A stretch of DNA of 64,000 nucleotides from an uncultured Trueperaceae bacterium (lineage in GTDB: Bacteria; Deinococcota; Deinococci; Deinococcales; Trueperaceae), in NCBI GenBank assembly GCA_937873495.1, contig CALMXZ010000011.1, positions 532,808-596,807 on the forward strand, written 5' to 3'. Below are positions 20,255-30,451 of the stretch, in pieces; the first letter of the stretch is position 1; each line of letters starts with the position of its first letter. Both the position numbers and the translations under genes were made by a program. The notes beneath the pieces are model-generated. The model was not told the DNA's origin. It made no database searches and was given only the letters and a program-made list of their open reading frames with translations.

Positions 20255-20271
20255 ATCGGAACGATTCCGAT
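20255..20271. promoter_or_regulatory. palindromic operator upstream of the MauG-type peroxidase
   Basis: ATCGGAA-CGA-TTCCGAT is a perfect 7-3-7 inverted repeat 50 bp before the ATG at 20322, adjacent to TTGTCC (20245-20250), which may be a -35 element. A metal- or redox-responsive regulator would fit the gene, but the regulator is unknown. Confidence 0.5.
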
Positions 20272-20321
20272 TGTTACGCTCGAGGGGTAGCGGCCAACGG
20301 GCCGCCCGAAAGGACCGTGCC

Positions 20322-21425
20322 ATGCCGGCGAGGAGAAGTCCAACCCTAATCGTCACGCTGCTGACCATCGTCACCCTCACCGTGGCCGCCAACGCCGCCG
20401 CGCAAGGGGGCGACTCGCAAGGCGACCAGCTCATGCGGACGGCGCAGGCGCTCTTCGCCCCGCTGCCCGACCTAGCCGAGAACGCCGCGAACCCTGTCAC
20501 GGACGCCAAGGTCGAGCTCGGCAAGATGCTCTACTACGAGCCCCGCCTCTCGCTCTCCGGCGTGTTCTCCTGTAACAGCTGCCATAACATCGCCACGTAC
20601 GGCGTCGACAACCTCGAGACGGCCACCGGCCATGGCTGGGCCCAAGGCCCGCGCAACTCGCCGACCGTCATGAACGCCGCCCTCCAGGCGTCGCAGTTCT
20701 GGGACGGCCGCGCCAAGGACGTCGAGGAGCAGGCAGGGGGCCCCATCCTGAACCCGATCGAGATGGGCATCCCGTCGCAGGAGTTCGCCATAGAGCGCCT
20801 CTCCTCCATCCCGCAGTACGCCGAGCTCTTCGCCATGGCGTTCCCGGACGAGGCCGAGCCTCTCGTGTATGCGAACGTCGCCAACGCCATCGGCGCCTTC
20901 GAGCGCACGCTCGTGACCCCGGCGCGCTTCGACACCTACCTCGGTGGCGACCAGAGCGCGCTCTCCGACCTCGAGAAGACCGGCCTGCAGACCTTCATCA
21001 GCTACGGCTGCGCCGGTTGCCATAGCGGCGCAACGGTCGGCGGCAACTCGCTGCAGCGCTTCGGCGTCGTCGAGTCGTACTGGGAGGCCACCCGCGAGTT
21101 CGTCACCATCGACACCCCGACCATGGGCATGGACGTAGGGCGCTTCGCCGTCACCCACGAGACCCAGGACCTCTACATCTTCAAGGTCCCGACCCTGCGC
21201 AACATCACGCGCACCTACCCGTACTTCCACGACGGCTCGGTGTGGGACCTGCGCGACGCCACGCAGATCATGGCCCGCGTCCAGCTCGGCCGCGAGCTGA
21301 CCGAGGAAGACCTCGACGCGCTGATGGCCTTCTACGACACGCTCGAGGGCGAGATCCCCGCGTACGCCCTGCAACTGCCCGTGCTGCCCGCCAGCACGAC
21401 GGGGACGCCCAAGCCGCAGCACTGA
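20322..21425 (+). CDS. di-heme cytochrome c peroxidase (CcpA/MauG family)
   Basis: 367 aa with an N-terminal signal peptide (TLIVTLLTIVTLTVAANAAAQ), so periplasmic. Two heme-binding motifs are present: CNSCH in FSCNSCHNIATYGVDN and CAGCH in YGCAGCHSGATVGGN, the mark of bacterial di-heme peroxidases. RNSPTVMNAALQ, WDGRAKDVEEQA and VPTLRNITRTYPYFHDGS are further family blocks. It reduces H2O2 using electrons from small cytochromes or copper proteins. A good ribosome site (GAAAGGACC) precedes the ATG. Confidence 0.93.
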   Translation: MPARRSPTLIVTLLTIVTLTVAANAAAQGGDSQGDQLMRTAQALFAPLPDLAENAANPVTDAKVELGKMLYYEPRLSLSGVFSCNSCHNIATYGVDNLETATGHGWAQGPRNSPTVMNAALQASQFWDGRAKDVEEQAGGPILNPIEMGIPSQEFAIERLSSIPQYAELFAMAFPDEAEPLVYANVANAIGAFERTLVTPARFDTYLGGDQSALSDLEKTGLQTFISYGCAGCHSGATVGGNSLQRFGVVESYWEATREFVTIDTPTMGMDVGRFAVTHETQDLYIFKVPTLRNITRTYPYFHDGSVWDLRDATQIMARVQLGRELTEEDLDALMAFYDTLEGEIPAYALQLPVLPASTTGTPKPQH

Positions 21426-21452
21426 ACCTCGTAGCACTGGGCTAGCGCCAGT

Positions 21453-21480
21453 GGGGCGCGCCGATCATCCGGCGCGCCCC
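21453..21480. terminator. 10-bp hairpin between convergent genes
   Basis: GGGGCGCGCC (21453-21462) pairs with GGCGCGCCCC (21471-21480) around an 8-nt loop. It follows the peroxidase stop and faces the end of the leftward sugar cluster. Confidence 0.7.
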
Positions 21481-21550
21481 GGATCTTCAGCGGGAACCGC
21501 AAGCCGCCTCGTAGGATGTTGCGCCTTGCGTTCCTTGGTCACGTCTGTCC

Positions 21551-22714
21551 TCAGTCGTAGTCGACGGTCACGCGCTTGCCGCTCGCTGCCGACGCCAGGG
21601 CGGCGTCGATGACCTGGGCCTCGCGCAGGCCGTCCTGGAAGTCGGGCCGGACCCGCTCGTGGCGCGCCACGGCCGTCACGAAGTCTGCCACGGCGTGGTG
21701 GAAGGAGTGCTCGTAGCCGATGAGGTGGCCGGGTGGCCACCAGGCGTTCACGTACGGGTGCTCCGCCTCCGTGGCGATGATCGTCCTGAACCCCTGAGCG
21801 TGGCTTGGGTCGCGCCTCGAGAAGACCTGCAACTCGTTCATGCGTTCGAGGTCGAACACGATGCTGCCGTTAGCGCCGTAGATCTCGAAGGTGTTGTGGT
21901 TCTTGCGGCCCGGGGCGAAGCGCGAGGCGTCGAACGATCCGAGGGCCCCGTTCTCGAACTCGGCGACAAGGAACGTGGCGTCGTCAACGTCCACCTGACC
22001 GAGCTGACCGGCACCGCCGCTGCCGGCCGAGAAGGTGGCGGCGCCGGCGCCCGGCAGCGGCCGCTCGGTAACGAAGGTGGCGCTGGTGGCGCTCACCGTC
22101 TTCACCTCGCCGACCAGGTAGCGCGCGAGGTCGATGAGGTGGCTGTTGAGGTCGTGGTGCGGGCCGGAGCCCGCGTTCTTCTTGCGAAGGTGCCACGTGA
22201 GAGGGAACGCCGGATCGACGATCCAGTCCTGCAGATACGCGCTGCGCCAGTGATAGACCTGCCCGACGAAGCCTTCGTCGATGAGGCGCCTGGCCAGCGC
22301 CACGGCCGGTACGCGCCTGTAGTTGTGGTTCAGATAGTGGGTGACGCCGGCCGCCTGCGCGGCCGAGAGCATGGCTCGCGCCTCGGCGCTGTCGATGGCG
22401 ATGGGCTTCTCGCAGAAGATGTGCTTGCCGTTGGCGGCGGCGGCCACGGCGATCTCAGCGTGGAGGTCGGTCGGGGTGCAGATGTCGACGACGTCGATGT
22501 CGTCGCGCGCCACCACCTCACGCCAGTCGGAGGCCGTCTCCTGCCAACCCCAGTTGCTCGCGAAGCGCTGCAAGGACTCCTGGTTGGTGGCGCACGCCAC
22601 CTTCATCACGGGGGTGGCGGGCAGGTCGAAGAACCTTGGCGCGTTGCGCCAGGCGTTCGAATGGGCCTTCCCCATGAAGTTCTGCCCGATGATGGCGACG
22701 TTCAGCTTGGTCAC
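21551..22714 (-). CDS. Gfo/Idh/MocA family NAD(P)-dependent oxidoreductase
   Basis: 387 aa. N-terminal Rossmann domain LNVAIIGQNFMGKAHSNAW, the EKP motif in HIFCEKPIAIDSAEARAML (Lys-Pro active-site loop), then a C-terminal alpha/beta domain with GPHHDLNSHLIDLARYLVGE. Family members oxidise or epimerise sugars and inositols. GTG at 22714 is used because AGGAGC lies just before it. It is the last intact gene of the sugar cluster but separated from GH130 by 364 bp that holds a gene remnant. Sugar substrate unknown. Confidence 0.9.
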   Translation of the reverse strand: MTKLNVAIIGQNFMGKAHSNAWRNAPRFFDLPATPVMKVACATNQESLQRFASNWGWQETASDWREVVARDDIDVVDICTPTDLHAEIAVAAAANGKHIFCEKPIAIDSAEARAMLSAAQAAGVTHYLNHNYRRVPAVALARRLIDEGFVGQVYHWRSAYLQDWIVDPAFPLTWHLRKKNAGSGPHHDLNSHLIDLARYLVGEVKTVSATSATFVTERPLPGAGAATFSAGSGGAGQLGQVDVDDATFLVAEFENGALGSFDASRFAPGRKNHNTFEIYGANGSIVFDLERMNELQVFSRRDPSHAQGFRTIIATEAEHPYVNAWWPPGHLIGYEHSFHHAVADFVTAVARHERVRPDFQDGLREAQVIDAALASAASGKRVTVDYD

Positions 22715-22737
22715 GCGCGCTGCTCCTTTAAGCCTCA

Positions 22738-22870
22738 CCGCAGGTCTCTGGCTATGCGCTTGAGGTTCGCGACGCTCTTGCGGATGGCCGCGTGCTCGTC
22801 GCCGCCGTAGCCGGATGTCCGTCTCCACCACCAGAAAGCGTGTGTAGCCGCTTCCTTCCTGGGCCGGGGT
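22738..22870 (-). pseudogene. remnant of a sugar phosphate isomerase/epimerase C-terminus
   Basis: On the minus strand one frame gives TRFLVVETDI and the next frame continues with SGYGGDEHAAIRKSVANLKR up to a stop. Joined, this reads like the end of a TIM-barrel sugar phosphate isomerase (strand VVETD, then a final helix). A frameshift divides the two parts and no upstream barrel is present. The rest of the 22715-23078 gap shows nothing recognisable. Confidence 0.4.
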
Positions 22871-23078
22871 CGCCGTTCTGGCTGCGTTCCAACCCGTCCG
22901 GATAGCCACAAGGCGTACACGCGGTCGCGGGGAGAGATGCGAAGCGCACGGGCACTGATCGAGGCGACATCGTGCGATCATGGTAGTGCGCTTGGATCGC
23001 CATCAACAACTGAAGATGCACGCCGGGCTCCGCTCGGGGTGGTCGGCGGCCCCTCATGGCACCATTACTACGCGCGAG

Positions 23079-23990
23079 TCACCCCTCCGCCATCACCCAC
23101 TCCACCAACTCGCTGAGCGGCGCGGTCGCGAGCCCGATGACCCGGTCCGCCCCGCCGTAGTAGAGGTGCACGACCCCGTCCACCACCGGGTTAGCGCAGC
23201 CGAACACGACGTTGGGCACGTCGCCCTTGATCTCCCACGTCTCCTGCGGCTCTAGGATCGTGCCCTCGGGGCGCTTCAGTACCTTGGTCGGGTCCTCCAG
23301 GTCGAGCATGGCGGCGCCCATGCAGTACACGTGAGCCTCGTCGTAGCCGTGATACAGGATGAGCCAGCCGTGCTCGGTGCGGATGGGTGGGCCGCCGGCC
23401 CCAACTCGCTTGCCGTCCCACAGGCCCGGCCTCGGGCCGAGGATCTCGCGATGAGCGCCCCACGTGCGCATGTCGTCGCTGGCCGCGAGCCAGATGGACG
23501 GCGGGCGGCGATGGAACGTCACGTACTTGCCGCCGATGCGCTCCGGGAAGAGCGCGTGGTCCTTGTTGTCCTCGTGTAGCACTACGGGGCCGAGGCGCTC
23601 CCACCTGATGAGGTCGTCGGAGACGGCGTACATGGGGGTGATGCCCGTGGGCGTCACCCCCGTCCCGGCGTGCTTGCCGACCCGTCCGTAGGCCGTGTAG
23701 GCCATGTAGAACCTACCGTCCAGCTCCGTCACCCGCGGGTCCTCGACGCCCCTAGCCTCGCTCTCGCCCCGAGGTACCAGCACCGGCTCGCGTAGGCGGT
23801 TCCAGTGGACGCCGTCGGTGGAGACGGCGTAGCCGATGCGTGACACGTAGTCGACACCCTGCGCGCGGTAGTGCATGTGCCACAGCCCGCCGTGAACGAT
23901 CACGGACGGGTTGAACACGTTGAGCGCTTCCCATGGGCTGGACGGCTCGGGTTTGAGGACGGGGTTGGCGGGGTGGCGAACGAGCTTCAA
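23079..23990 (-). CDS. GH130 family glycoside phosphorylase/hydrolase
   Basis: 303 aa five-bladed beta-propeller enzyme of family GH130, which phosphorolyses or hydrolyses beta-mannosides. Family marks: [71 protein letters not shown], and [20 protein letters not shown]. The start TTG at 23990 overlaps the stop of the upstream gene (TTGA) and has GGAGGAG in front, so translation is coupled. It acts with the ABC importer of this cluster, probably on short manno-oligosaccharides; the exact linkage is not determined. Confidence 0.88.
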   Translation of the reverse strand: MKLVRHPANPVLKPEPSSPWEALNVFNPSVIVHGGLWHMHYRAQGVDYVSRIGYAVSTDGVHWNRLREPVLVPRGESEARGVEDPRVTELDGRFYMAYTAYGRVGKHAGTGVTPTGITPMYAVSDDLIRWERLGPVVLHEDNKDHALFPERIGGKYVTFHRRPPSIWLAASDDMRTWGAHREILGPRPGLWDGKRVGAGGPPIRTEHGWLILYHGYDEAHVYCMGAAMLDLEDPTKVLKRPEGTILEPQETWEIKGDVPNVVFGCANPVVDGVVHLYYGGADRVIGLATAPLSELVEWVMAEG

Positions 23991-26755
23991 GGCTCCTCCA
24001 GCGTGACGGCGAACATGTGCATGGTCTCCCGGTCCGGTAGGAGGAGGGCGGTGAGCTCCTTGCCGGGCTCGAGGTCGATGGTCTGCATGAAGATGCGGCA
24101 CGTGATGCGTTCGACCGCCCCGCCCGCGCCGCGCCGCTGGTTGAACTCTAGCGCCACCTGCTCGCCGTAGCGCGGAAGTTGGCACCAGTCTGACAGGCCG
24201 AGCGTGACGGCCACCGCGCTGCCGTCCGCGTACTCGAGGGTCAAGTCGCTCGCGTAGTTGCCCTGCTCGGAGGCGCCCAGCAGCCACAGGGTCGTGTACC
24301 GCCCTGTCGGGACGACCACGCGCTGGCCCTTGAGGGCGACGTTGTTCGCCGCCTCGTCCGTGGGCGGGAAGTAGAAGGGCACGCCTAGGATCTCCGCGAC
24401 GGCGCGGGCCGGAGGCGCGTGCTCGGCGGGATAGGTGGCGCCGAGGGCGCTGGAGCGCGCGTCGAAGTTGCCCTTGGAAGGGTTGCGCGGCGTCGAGAAG
24501 GCGTCGTTGTTGTACAGCTCGCCAAGGTCGAGGCCTTGGTACCCGCCCTCCTCGAACGCGAAGGCGCTCTCGATCGTGAGCGACGGGCCGCCGGAGCGCG
24601 CGCCGAGCGCGGGCAGCGGGTCGTCGCTCACGAAGCTCACGAGGGCGAAGCCGTAGGGCGGCAGGGCATCCGTTGCGTCCTGGAGGTTCGCGGTGGCGTC
24701 GTAGGCACGGACCGCCAGGTCGCGGACGTCGTGGGTGCCTGCGGTAGAAGCCCCGCCGTCGCCTTCACCCGCAGCCCGATCGTCGCCGGCGTCGCTCGCC
24801 AGCGTCAGGGCACGCGCCACCAGGCCCTCCACAGCCAGTGCCTGCGCCGCGTCCGACCAGCTCTTCACGAGGAGTAGGCGCTCGCCCTCGCGCCCGTAGA
24901 GCTTCTGGGTGAGCACGGGGCGCAGGATCAGGGCGTCGAAGCGCATCTCCCTGCCGGTCTCGTGGCTGACGATGAACCTGGCTGCCCCGGCCTGCAGCTC
25001 CACCACGCCGAGGTCCTGCACGCGGTAGGGGGCTGCCGTGGTGGCGTCCTTGCCGCCTAGGCTCACGGTGGCGACGGTGCCGACCGCCTGCCGGCCGTAC
25101 GCCACCCTGGCGGAGGCCTCCCACGGGTCGTTCCGATAGAGCGCCAGCACCCGGTACTCGGCGCTCGCCGGCACCTCGGCGGTGACCGTGATCGCGGCGC
25201 CCGGCCGGAGGACGGCGGTCATCTGGCCGCTGGCCGCGGCGTCGATCTCGGACTTGGGCGGCTCACCGAAGTCCGTGCCCGTCTCGAGCTCGAGGGTGAT
25301 GTCGGCCTGCTTCCAGAGCCACTGCCACGTGAGCTCGTCCAGCGCGCCGGCCTCGCGGGCGCCAAGGAGGGCGAGCAGCGCCGTGATGGTCGACTCGGCG
25401 CCGGCGTTGCGGTTGATCACCCCGCGCTCGAGGCCGTCGTAGGTGCGGCCGGTGACGGGGTCGTACATGGGCTCGCGCAGCTCGTTGTCGCCCGTGAGCC
25501 AGCCCGTCATCAGCCCGCCGAGCTCCGCGTAGACGCTCTTGCCGGTGGCGGCGTACAGCTCGAAGAAGCCGCTCGCGAGCGACTCCATGCCGAAAGCGAT
25601 CTGCGGCGCAACCTTGACGGCCGGCGACATCCTCTCGATGGGGCCTTCCGTCGCGAGGAGGTGCACGAAGAAGTGCCCGGCCTCGGCCTCGGCGCTCGCC
25701 AGCAGGTCGTGCCCGTCCGCGACCCCGGCCTCGCCGAGCACCGTGGCCGCGCGCGCCAGGGCCTGCGTCTGGCGGCTGCCCCAGGCGTGCCACTGGAACG
25801 GGTCGAGGGCGAACGACGGGTGGGCCAGGTAAGGGTAGGTGCCCGCCGGGCCGTACTGGAACTCGGCGAGGCCGACGGCGATGCGCGAGGCGAGTTGGAG
25901 GACGACCGGGTCCTGGTCGACCTCGAGGAAGCTCGAAAGCCCTAGGAGGAGGATGGACGCGACGTCGGCGCCGTCGCCTGGGAGCCAGGCGGGCGCCTGG
26001 AGCCCGTGCACCTCGTAGTACTGGCCCCAACGCGCGTCGACGTTCCTGGCGAAGGCGGCGGCGCCGGCCAGGAAGGCGCCACGCAGCGTCTCGTAGTAGT
26101 CGGCGTCGCCCTGGAAGGCGATCATGCCGTCGCCGATGGCCCATAGGGCGCGTGCCGCCCAGAAGCCGGCGCCCTTGCGGCTCGTGATGCCCAGGCGGTT
26201 GATCTTGCCGCCCTCGTCGGCGAAGTTGTAGAACTCGCCGTCCTCGGCCTGGAACGCGAGCACGAAGTCGAGCTGGTCGCGGGCGTAGGCGCGGGCGTGC
26301 GGGCTAAGGCCCTGCCGCGCGGCCGCCAGGTAGACGAGAGCGGCGCGCGCCACGTCGTCGACGCACGTCAGCCCCTCGCCGGGCGCCCCGCGGTAGACGT
26401 ACGGGTCTGCCTGGGTGGGGCCGGGCTCCGCGTAGATCCAGACCCCGCGGAGCCTCTCCCCTTCCACGTCGAACAGCTGGCTGAGGTGGTCGAGGTGAGC
26501 GAGCTCGATGAGGGAGTCGGAGGCGACGAGGTCGGCGAGGTCGGGCTGCGAGCTGGACCGCGAGGCGTCCTGTGCAGGCACATCATGCGTGGCCGTGGGC
26601 ACGCCCTGCGCCGACGCGCCCCCGCCGGTCGGCGGCGCGTCTTGCGCCACCGCCGGCCCCGCCAGCCATAGAAGGGCTACGAGCGCGCCCGCCCCCGCCC
26701 GAAGGCGGACGCGGGCGCGCTCCCGAGTGGCTTCCGGTCGCTTCCGGCTCGTCAC
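23987..26755 (-). CDS. secreted protein with six-hairpin-like domain, unknown activity
   Basis: 922 aa with signal peptide ([20 protein letters not shown]). Residues about 100-500 form a helical repeat rich in Trp/Tyr and Ala ([55 protein letters not shown]), like an (alpha/alpha)6 barrel of glycan-active enzymes; the DDVARA motif is typical of proteins next to GH130. A carbohydrate-binding-like beta part follows ([20 protein letters not shown]). The C-terminal region ([20 protein letters not shown]) looks like a second beta-sandwich. Start GTG 26755 overlaps the previous stop (GTGA). Proposed role: extracellular glycan processing before uptake; not demonstrated. Confidence 0.7.
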   Translation of the reverse strand: MTSRKRPEATRERARVRLRAGAGALVALLWLAGPAVAQDAPPTGGGASAQGVPTATHDVPAQDASRSSSQPDLADLVASDSLIELAHLDHLSQLFDVEGERLRGVWIYAEPGPTQADPYVYRGAPGEGLTCVDDVARAALVYLAAARQGLSPHARAYARDQLDFVLAFQAEDGEFYNFADEGGKINRLGITSRKGAGFWAARALWAIGDGMIAFQGDADYYETLRGAFLAGAAAFARNVDARWGQYYEVHGLQAPAWLPGDGADVASILLLGLSSFLEVDQDPVVLQLASRIAVGLAEFQYGPAGTYPYLAHPSFALDPFQWHAWGSRQTQALARAATVLGEAGVADGHDLLASAEAEAGHFFVHLLATEGPIERMSPAVKVAPQIAFGMESLASGFFELYAATGKSVYAELGGLMTGWLTGDNELREPMYDPVTGRTYDGLERGVINRNAGAESTITALLALLGAREAGALDELTWQWLWKQADITLELETGTDFGEPPKSEIDAAASGQMTAVLRPGAAITVTAEVPASAEYRVLALYRNDPWEASARVAYGRQAVGTVATVSLGGKDATTAAPYRVQDLGVVELQAGAARFIVSHETGREMRFDALILRPVLTQKLYGREGERLLLVKSWSDAAQALAVEGLVARALTLASDAGDDRAAGEGDGGASTAGTHDVRDLAVRAYDATANLQDATDALPPYGFALVSFVSDDPLPALGARSGGPSLTIESAFAFEEGGYQGLDLGELYNNDAFSTPRNPSKGNFDARSSALGATYPAEHAPPARAVAEILGVPFYFPPTDEAANNVALKGQRVVVPTGRYTTLWLLGASEQGNYASDLTLEYADGSAVAVTLGLSDWCQLPRYGEQVALEFNQRRGAGGAVERITCRIFMQTIDLEPGKELTALLLPDRETMHMFAVTLEEP

Positions 26756-28083
26756 TCGATCTCTACACCGGCCAATCCATGCTGGATCGAACGGGCCTGG
26801 CGGACGGCGTCCGCGAGGTCGGAGGCGTTGCGGACGCTGTAGGTGTAATGGAACTGCACCGCGTCGCCGGGCAGGTAGTGGTTGGCGGCGTTGAGGGTGA
26901 TGTCCTTGGTCGCGTCGTACGTGGCGAACTCGTCGGCCGTCCACTTGAAGACACCCGTGCGGAACTCCTGCGACTCGAAGACCCACGTGTTGCCGGAGAG
27001 CCACTCGTCGTAGTCGGCGGCGATGGCGGGCGTCGCGTGGGCGCTCTCGATCACGACGATGTCGAGCGCGTCCGAGTAGTTGGCGCGCCACGGTTCGGCC
27101 GAGGCGAAGATGTAAGCGGCGCCCCAGTAGAGCGGGCTGGCGTTGCTGCTGGCGGGGAAGGCGATGACGGGGGTGCCGTCGACGTCCTGGATGGCGTCGC
27201 GCTCCGCGAAGTAGTCCTGCGCCGAGACGCCGAGCTGGTCGGCCCAGAGGAGGCGCCTGAAGACGGGCAGGACGTGCGTGGCGTCCTGGTCGGCCTGGCT
27301 CATGACGGTGGTGACCATGTGCTGCAGCTTCATCATGTCGCTGTAGCCGCGGAACGTGACGTCGTTGCTGACGTCGACGTCGCCCGTCGCGAAGACGCGC
27401 GTCACGACGCGCTGGTTGAGGCCAACGAAGCGGTCGGAGGCGTACTCACTGACGACGGTGACGCGCACGGGCCCGGCGGGCAGGACCTCGGTGCGCACGT
27501 GGCGCATGCCACCCGCTTCGAGCGTCGTGTACTCCTCGTGCGGGCCGAGTTGGCCGTTCGCCCAGTAGGTGCTCTCGGGGAAGCCGCTGAAGCGCAGGAT
27601 GCCGAGTTCGGCCGCCAGCGTGTCTGCCACCGCGCCGAAGCCCGTGATGCTCGCGAGCCCGTCGGCGGCGACCGTGACCTGGAAGCCCTCGGTGGTGAGG
27701 CTCTTGATGACCGTGGCGTCGCCGTCCTGGCCGACCTCGAACGCGGGGGCCGCCGCCGCGGACTCGCCGGCCTCGTCGCTGACCTGGACGGTGGCGTCGC
27801 CCGCGGCGACGAAGCTGAGCTCGTCGCCGGCCGAGACGCGGCCGTTGAGGTCGGTGTCGTCGATCTGGTGGGGCACGGCGGCACCACCCACCAGGACCTG
27901 GAGGCTGCTCCAGTCGAAGGCGAAGTCTGCACCGATGGTGTTGCGGACGGTGAGGAGGTCGAGCGACACGGGCACCGGCGCCGCCTCGCTGCCGCCTTTC
28001 ACGGTGAAGCTCCGCGTCTCGGCGGCCGCGGTGGCGGCGAGCAGCAGTGCCAGTAGCGTTGCGAACAGTCTGGTGGGTCTCAT
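26752..28083 (-). CDS. secreted protein of unknown function in the sugar cluster
   Basis: 443 aa with a clear signal peptide (RLFATLLALLLAATAAAETR). The mature protein is beta-rich (VPVSLDLLTVRN, VPHQIDDTDLNGRVSAGDEL, HVRTEVLPAGPVRVTVVSEY) and resembles the accessory beta-sandwich of polysaccharide lyase-type proteins, but no catalytic motif is recognised. A good ribosome site GAAGGGAAG precedes the ATG. The stop overlaps the start of the next gene by 4 bp. Partner of the 922-aa protein in glycan binding or breakdown is inferred from this coupling only. Confidence 0.6.
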   Translation of the reverse strand: MRPTRLFATLLALLLAATAAAETRSFTVKGGSEAAPVPVSLDLLTVRNTIGADFAFDWSSLQVLVGGAAVPHQIDDTDLNGRVSAGDELSFVAAGDATVQVSDEAGESAAAAPAFEVGQDGDATVIKSLTTEGFQVTVAADGLASITGFGAVADTLAAELGILRFSGFPESTYWANGQLGPHEEYTTLEAGGMRHVRTEVLPAGPVRVTVVSEYASDRFVGLNQRVVTRVFATGDVDVSNDVTFRGYSDMMKLQHMVTTVMSQADQDATHVLPVFRRLLWADQLGVSAQDYFAERDAIQDVDGTPVIAFPASSNASPLYWGAAYIFASAEPWRANYSDALDIVVIESAHATPAIAADYDEWLSGNTWVFESQEFRTGVFKWTADEFATYDATKDITLNAANHYLPGDAVQFHYTYSVRNASDLADAVRQARSIQHGLAGVEIE

Positions 28084-28187
28084 TCGTACTTCCCTTCTTC
28101 GCGCCCTTGCGCGTCTTGCTTGCCTAAGAACCTTCGCGGCTCGCGCGCGACCGACCGTGGTGCGGGCCGGCAACGCGAGCGCCGGCG

Positions 28188-29570
28188 TCAGAAGAACCCG
28201 CTGATGATGTCCTTCGCCTGCTGGGCGGCGCGGCGCAGGGCGACGGCCGGCTCGCGGACGCCCTGGATGACGCCCGCCTCGTACTCGCGGCTGATGGCCG
28301 TGAAGATCTCGATCAGGTAGGGGGTGTCGTCTACGCCGCGCGTCCGCGCCGTCTGGTCGAGGAACGCGGTGAGGTTAGGTTTCTCGGCCAGGATCGGTGT
28401 GAAGAGCGGGTCCGTCGTCATGCCGAGGCGATACGGCACCTGGCCCGTGATGCTCATGAAGAGCGCGTCGTTCTCGGGCGAGAGGATGAACTCGATGAAC
28501 TCCCACGCCTCCTCGGGGTGCTTCGAGGTCGTGAAGATGGCGATGTTCTTGGGGTCGCCGTACGTGTACACGGGCTGACCGGCGAGGCGGTCGGGCACCG
28601 GGACGGGGATGAGGCCGAACTCGAAGCCCTCGGGCGCGTTGTTCTCGTAGAACGGCATGGTGAACGGGCCGGCCTGCTCGACGAGCGTCGTGCCCTGGAA
28701 GAAGCGGTTCTGCGCCGTCTGCCCCTTGGGCGCATAGCCCTCGCGGAAGAAGGTGGCGAGGAACTCGAACACTTCGCGCCCGGCGTCGTTGTCGAAGACG
28801 ACGGCGCCGTCCTCGTCCAGTAGCGTCTGGCCCTGACTCGCCGCGATGTACAGCCCGTAGAAGTCGAAGAAGCGCTGCCACCACGTGACGTCGACGGTGG
28901 GAGTGTAGAGGTGCTTCTCGCCGCCCCAGTGGTCCTCGACCTTCTTGGCCGCCTCCAGGAAGCCGGTGTAGGTAGCGAGGTCGCCCGGCTCTATGCCCGC
29001 CTCCGCGAGGAGCTTCACGTTGTAGGCGAACATGACGGGGTTGGCCTTCCAGGGTATCTGGTAGACGTGCCCTGACGGATGCGTGTAGAGCGCCACGACA
29101 TCCTCACCGCTGCGCTCCGTCATGAACTCCATGAAGCCCGGTAGGGACTCGTGTTGGTAGAGCCCACCGGCTTCGACGAACTGGCTGATGGCACCGGGGT
29201 AGATGTTGGCGGCCACGTCCGGCGTGGTGCGGGCGGCGATGGCGGCCAGGAGCACCTCCTCCGTCGAGCGGCTGGCCGGTAGCGGCTGCATCTTGATCTG
29301 CAGCTCCGGGTGTGCGCCGTTCCACTGGGAGACGATCTGTGTGGCGAACTGGATCTCCTCCGGGTTGGATGACGGCCAGAACGTGATGGTCGTCTGGGCC
29401 ATGGCCCCGCCTAGGAACGCGGCGAGGACCGGGCCGACCAAGGCTCCCAGGAGCGCGGCTCCGAGGCTGCGCGTCCTGGCGGTCATCCGGCGTGGCAGTT
29501 CAGGGACGGCCGCCGGGAGCGCCGAGCCGGTCGCCCGGAACTTGCGCGGGTGCGTCACGGTTGCTTTCAC
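28188..29570 (-). CDS. ABC sugar-binding lipoprotein/periplasmic protein
   Basis: About 460 aa, extracellular solute-binding protein family 1 (MalE-like). After a secretion signal (SLGAALLGALVGPVLAAFLG), it has TTITFWPSSNPEEIQFATQI, NPVMFAYNVKLLAEAGIEPG, GEKHLYTPTVDVTWWQRFFD (binding cleft Trp residues) and SKHPEEAWEFIEFILSPEND. Start choice: GTG at 29570 has AGGAGG 6 nt upstream inside the end of the permease gene; ATG 29585 (ATGA overlap with the permease stop) and ATG 29486 directly before the signal peptide are alternatives. It delivers sugar to the two permeases; no ATPase gene is present in the cluster. Confidence 0.9.
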   Translation of the reverse strand: MKATVTHPRKFRATGSALPAAVPELPRRMTARTRSLGAALLGALVGPVLAAFLGGAMAQTTITFWPSSNPEEIQFATQIVSQWNGAHPELQIKMQPLPASRSTEEVLLAAIAARTTPDVAANIYPGAISQFVEAGGLYQHESLPGFMEFMTERSGEDVVALYTHPSGHVYQIPWKANPVMFAYNVKLLAEAGIEPGDLATYTGFLEAAKKVEDHWGGEKHLYTPTVDVTWWQRFFDFYGLYIAASQGQTLLDEDGAVVFDNDAGREVFEFLATFFREGYAPKGQTAQNRFFQGTTLVEQAGPFTMPFYENNAPEGFEFGLIPVPVPDRLAGQPVYTYGDPKNIAIFTTSKHPEEAWEFIEFILSPENDALFMSITGQVPYRLGMTTDPLFTPILAEKPNLTAFLDQTARTRGVDDTPYLIEIFTAISREYEAGVIQGVREPAVALRRAAQQAKDIISGFF

Positions 29571-29581
29571 TTCGTGCCTCC

Positions 29582-30451
29582 TCATCCTTTCACCCCCGTG
29601 GAAGCGATGCCCTCGAGGTAGTAGCGCTGGAAGACCAGGTAGACGATGACCATCGGCACCACGGCGAGCAGGCTGCTCGCCATGACGGCGCCCGTCTGGC
29701 CGCCGGCCTGACCGCCGATGCCGTAGAGGGTGACCATCTGGGTGAGCGTCTGGACCCCGAGCTCGCGGTTGACGATGGACGGCCAAAGGAAGTCGTTCCA
29801 TCCACCCATGAACGTGAAGATGCCCACCGTTATCAGGGACGGCAGGGAGAGCGGCCACACGATGCGGAAAAGGATCTGCAGTTCCGTGGCGCCGTCGACG
29901 TGCGCGGCGTCGATCAGCTCCTGCGGGATCGTCTTGAAGTTCTGCCGGAAGAGGAAGATGCCGAACGCGCTGACCATGCCTGGCACGATGAGCGCCTGGT
30001 ACGAGTCGGCCCAGCCGAACTGGACGATCAGGATGTACAGCGGGATGAGGAGGAGCTGGCCGGGGATCATCATCGTCAGGAGGATGATGTTGAAGATGAA
30101 CTCGCGCCCGAAGAACTTCAGGCGGGCCAGCGCGTAGCCGACGATGGACGAGAAGACGAGCACGCTGGCCGTCTGCAGCCCGTAGACGAAGAAGCTGTTG
30201 AGCATGGCCCGCCCGATGGGGATCTGCGTGAACACGGCCTTGAAGTGGTCCAAGGTCGGCTCGCGCGGGATCAGGTTCATCGTGTGCATCTCCCGCACGC
30301 CCTTGAGCGACGTCGAGACCATGTACAGGAACGGCATCAGGAAGGTGAGCGCCCCGAGCAGCAGCAGGGCGTAGAAGAGGAGCCGGCGGAAGGCCAGCGG
30401 CCAGCTCTTGAGGCGGCGCTGCAAGGCGTAGCTGCTGGTGGGCAGGCTCAT
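29582..30451 (-). CDS. ABC sugar permease (MalG type)
   Basis: 289 aa, six membrane helices. The EAA loop reads ELIDAAHVDGATELQILFRI, which docks on the ATPase subunit. The N-terminal helix LLFYALLLLGALTFLMPFLY is followed by MVSTSLKG, as in MalG. It is translationally linked to the first permease (stop and start touch at 30451). A shared MsmK-type ATPase from elsewhere in the genome is expected. Confidence 0.93.
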   Translation of the reverse strand: MSLPTSSYALQRRLKSWPLAFRRLLFYALLLLGALTFLMPFLYMVSTSLKGVREMHTMNLIPREPTLDHFKAVFTQIPIGRAMLNSFFVYGLQTASVLVFSSIVGYALARLKFFGREFIFNIILLTMMIPGQLLLIPLYILIVQFGWADSYQALIVPGMVSAFGIFLFRQNFKTIPQELIDAAHVDGATELQILFRIVWPLSLPSLITVGIFTFMGGWNDFLWPSIVNRELGVQTLTQMVTLYGIGGQAGGQTGAVMASSLLAVVPMVIVYLVFQRYYLEGIASTGVKG

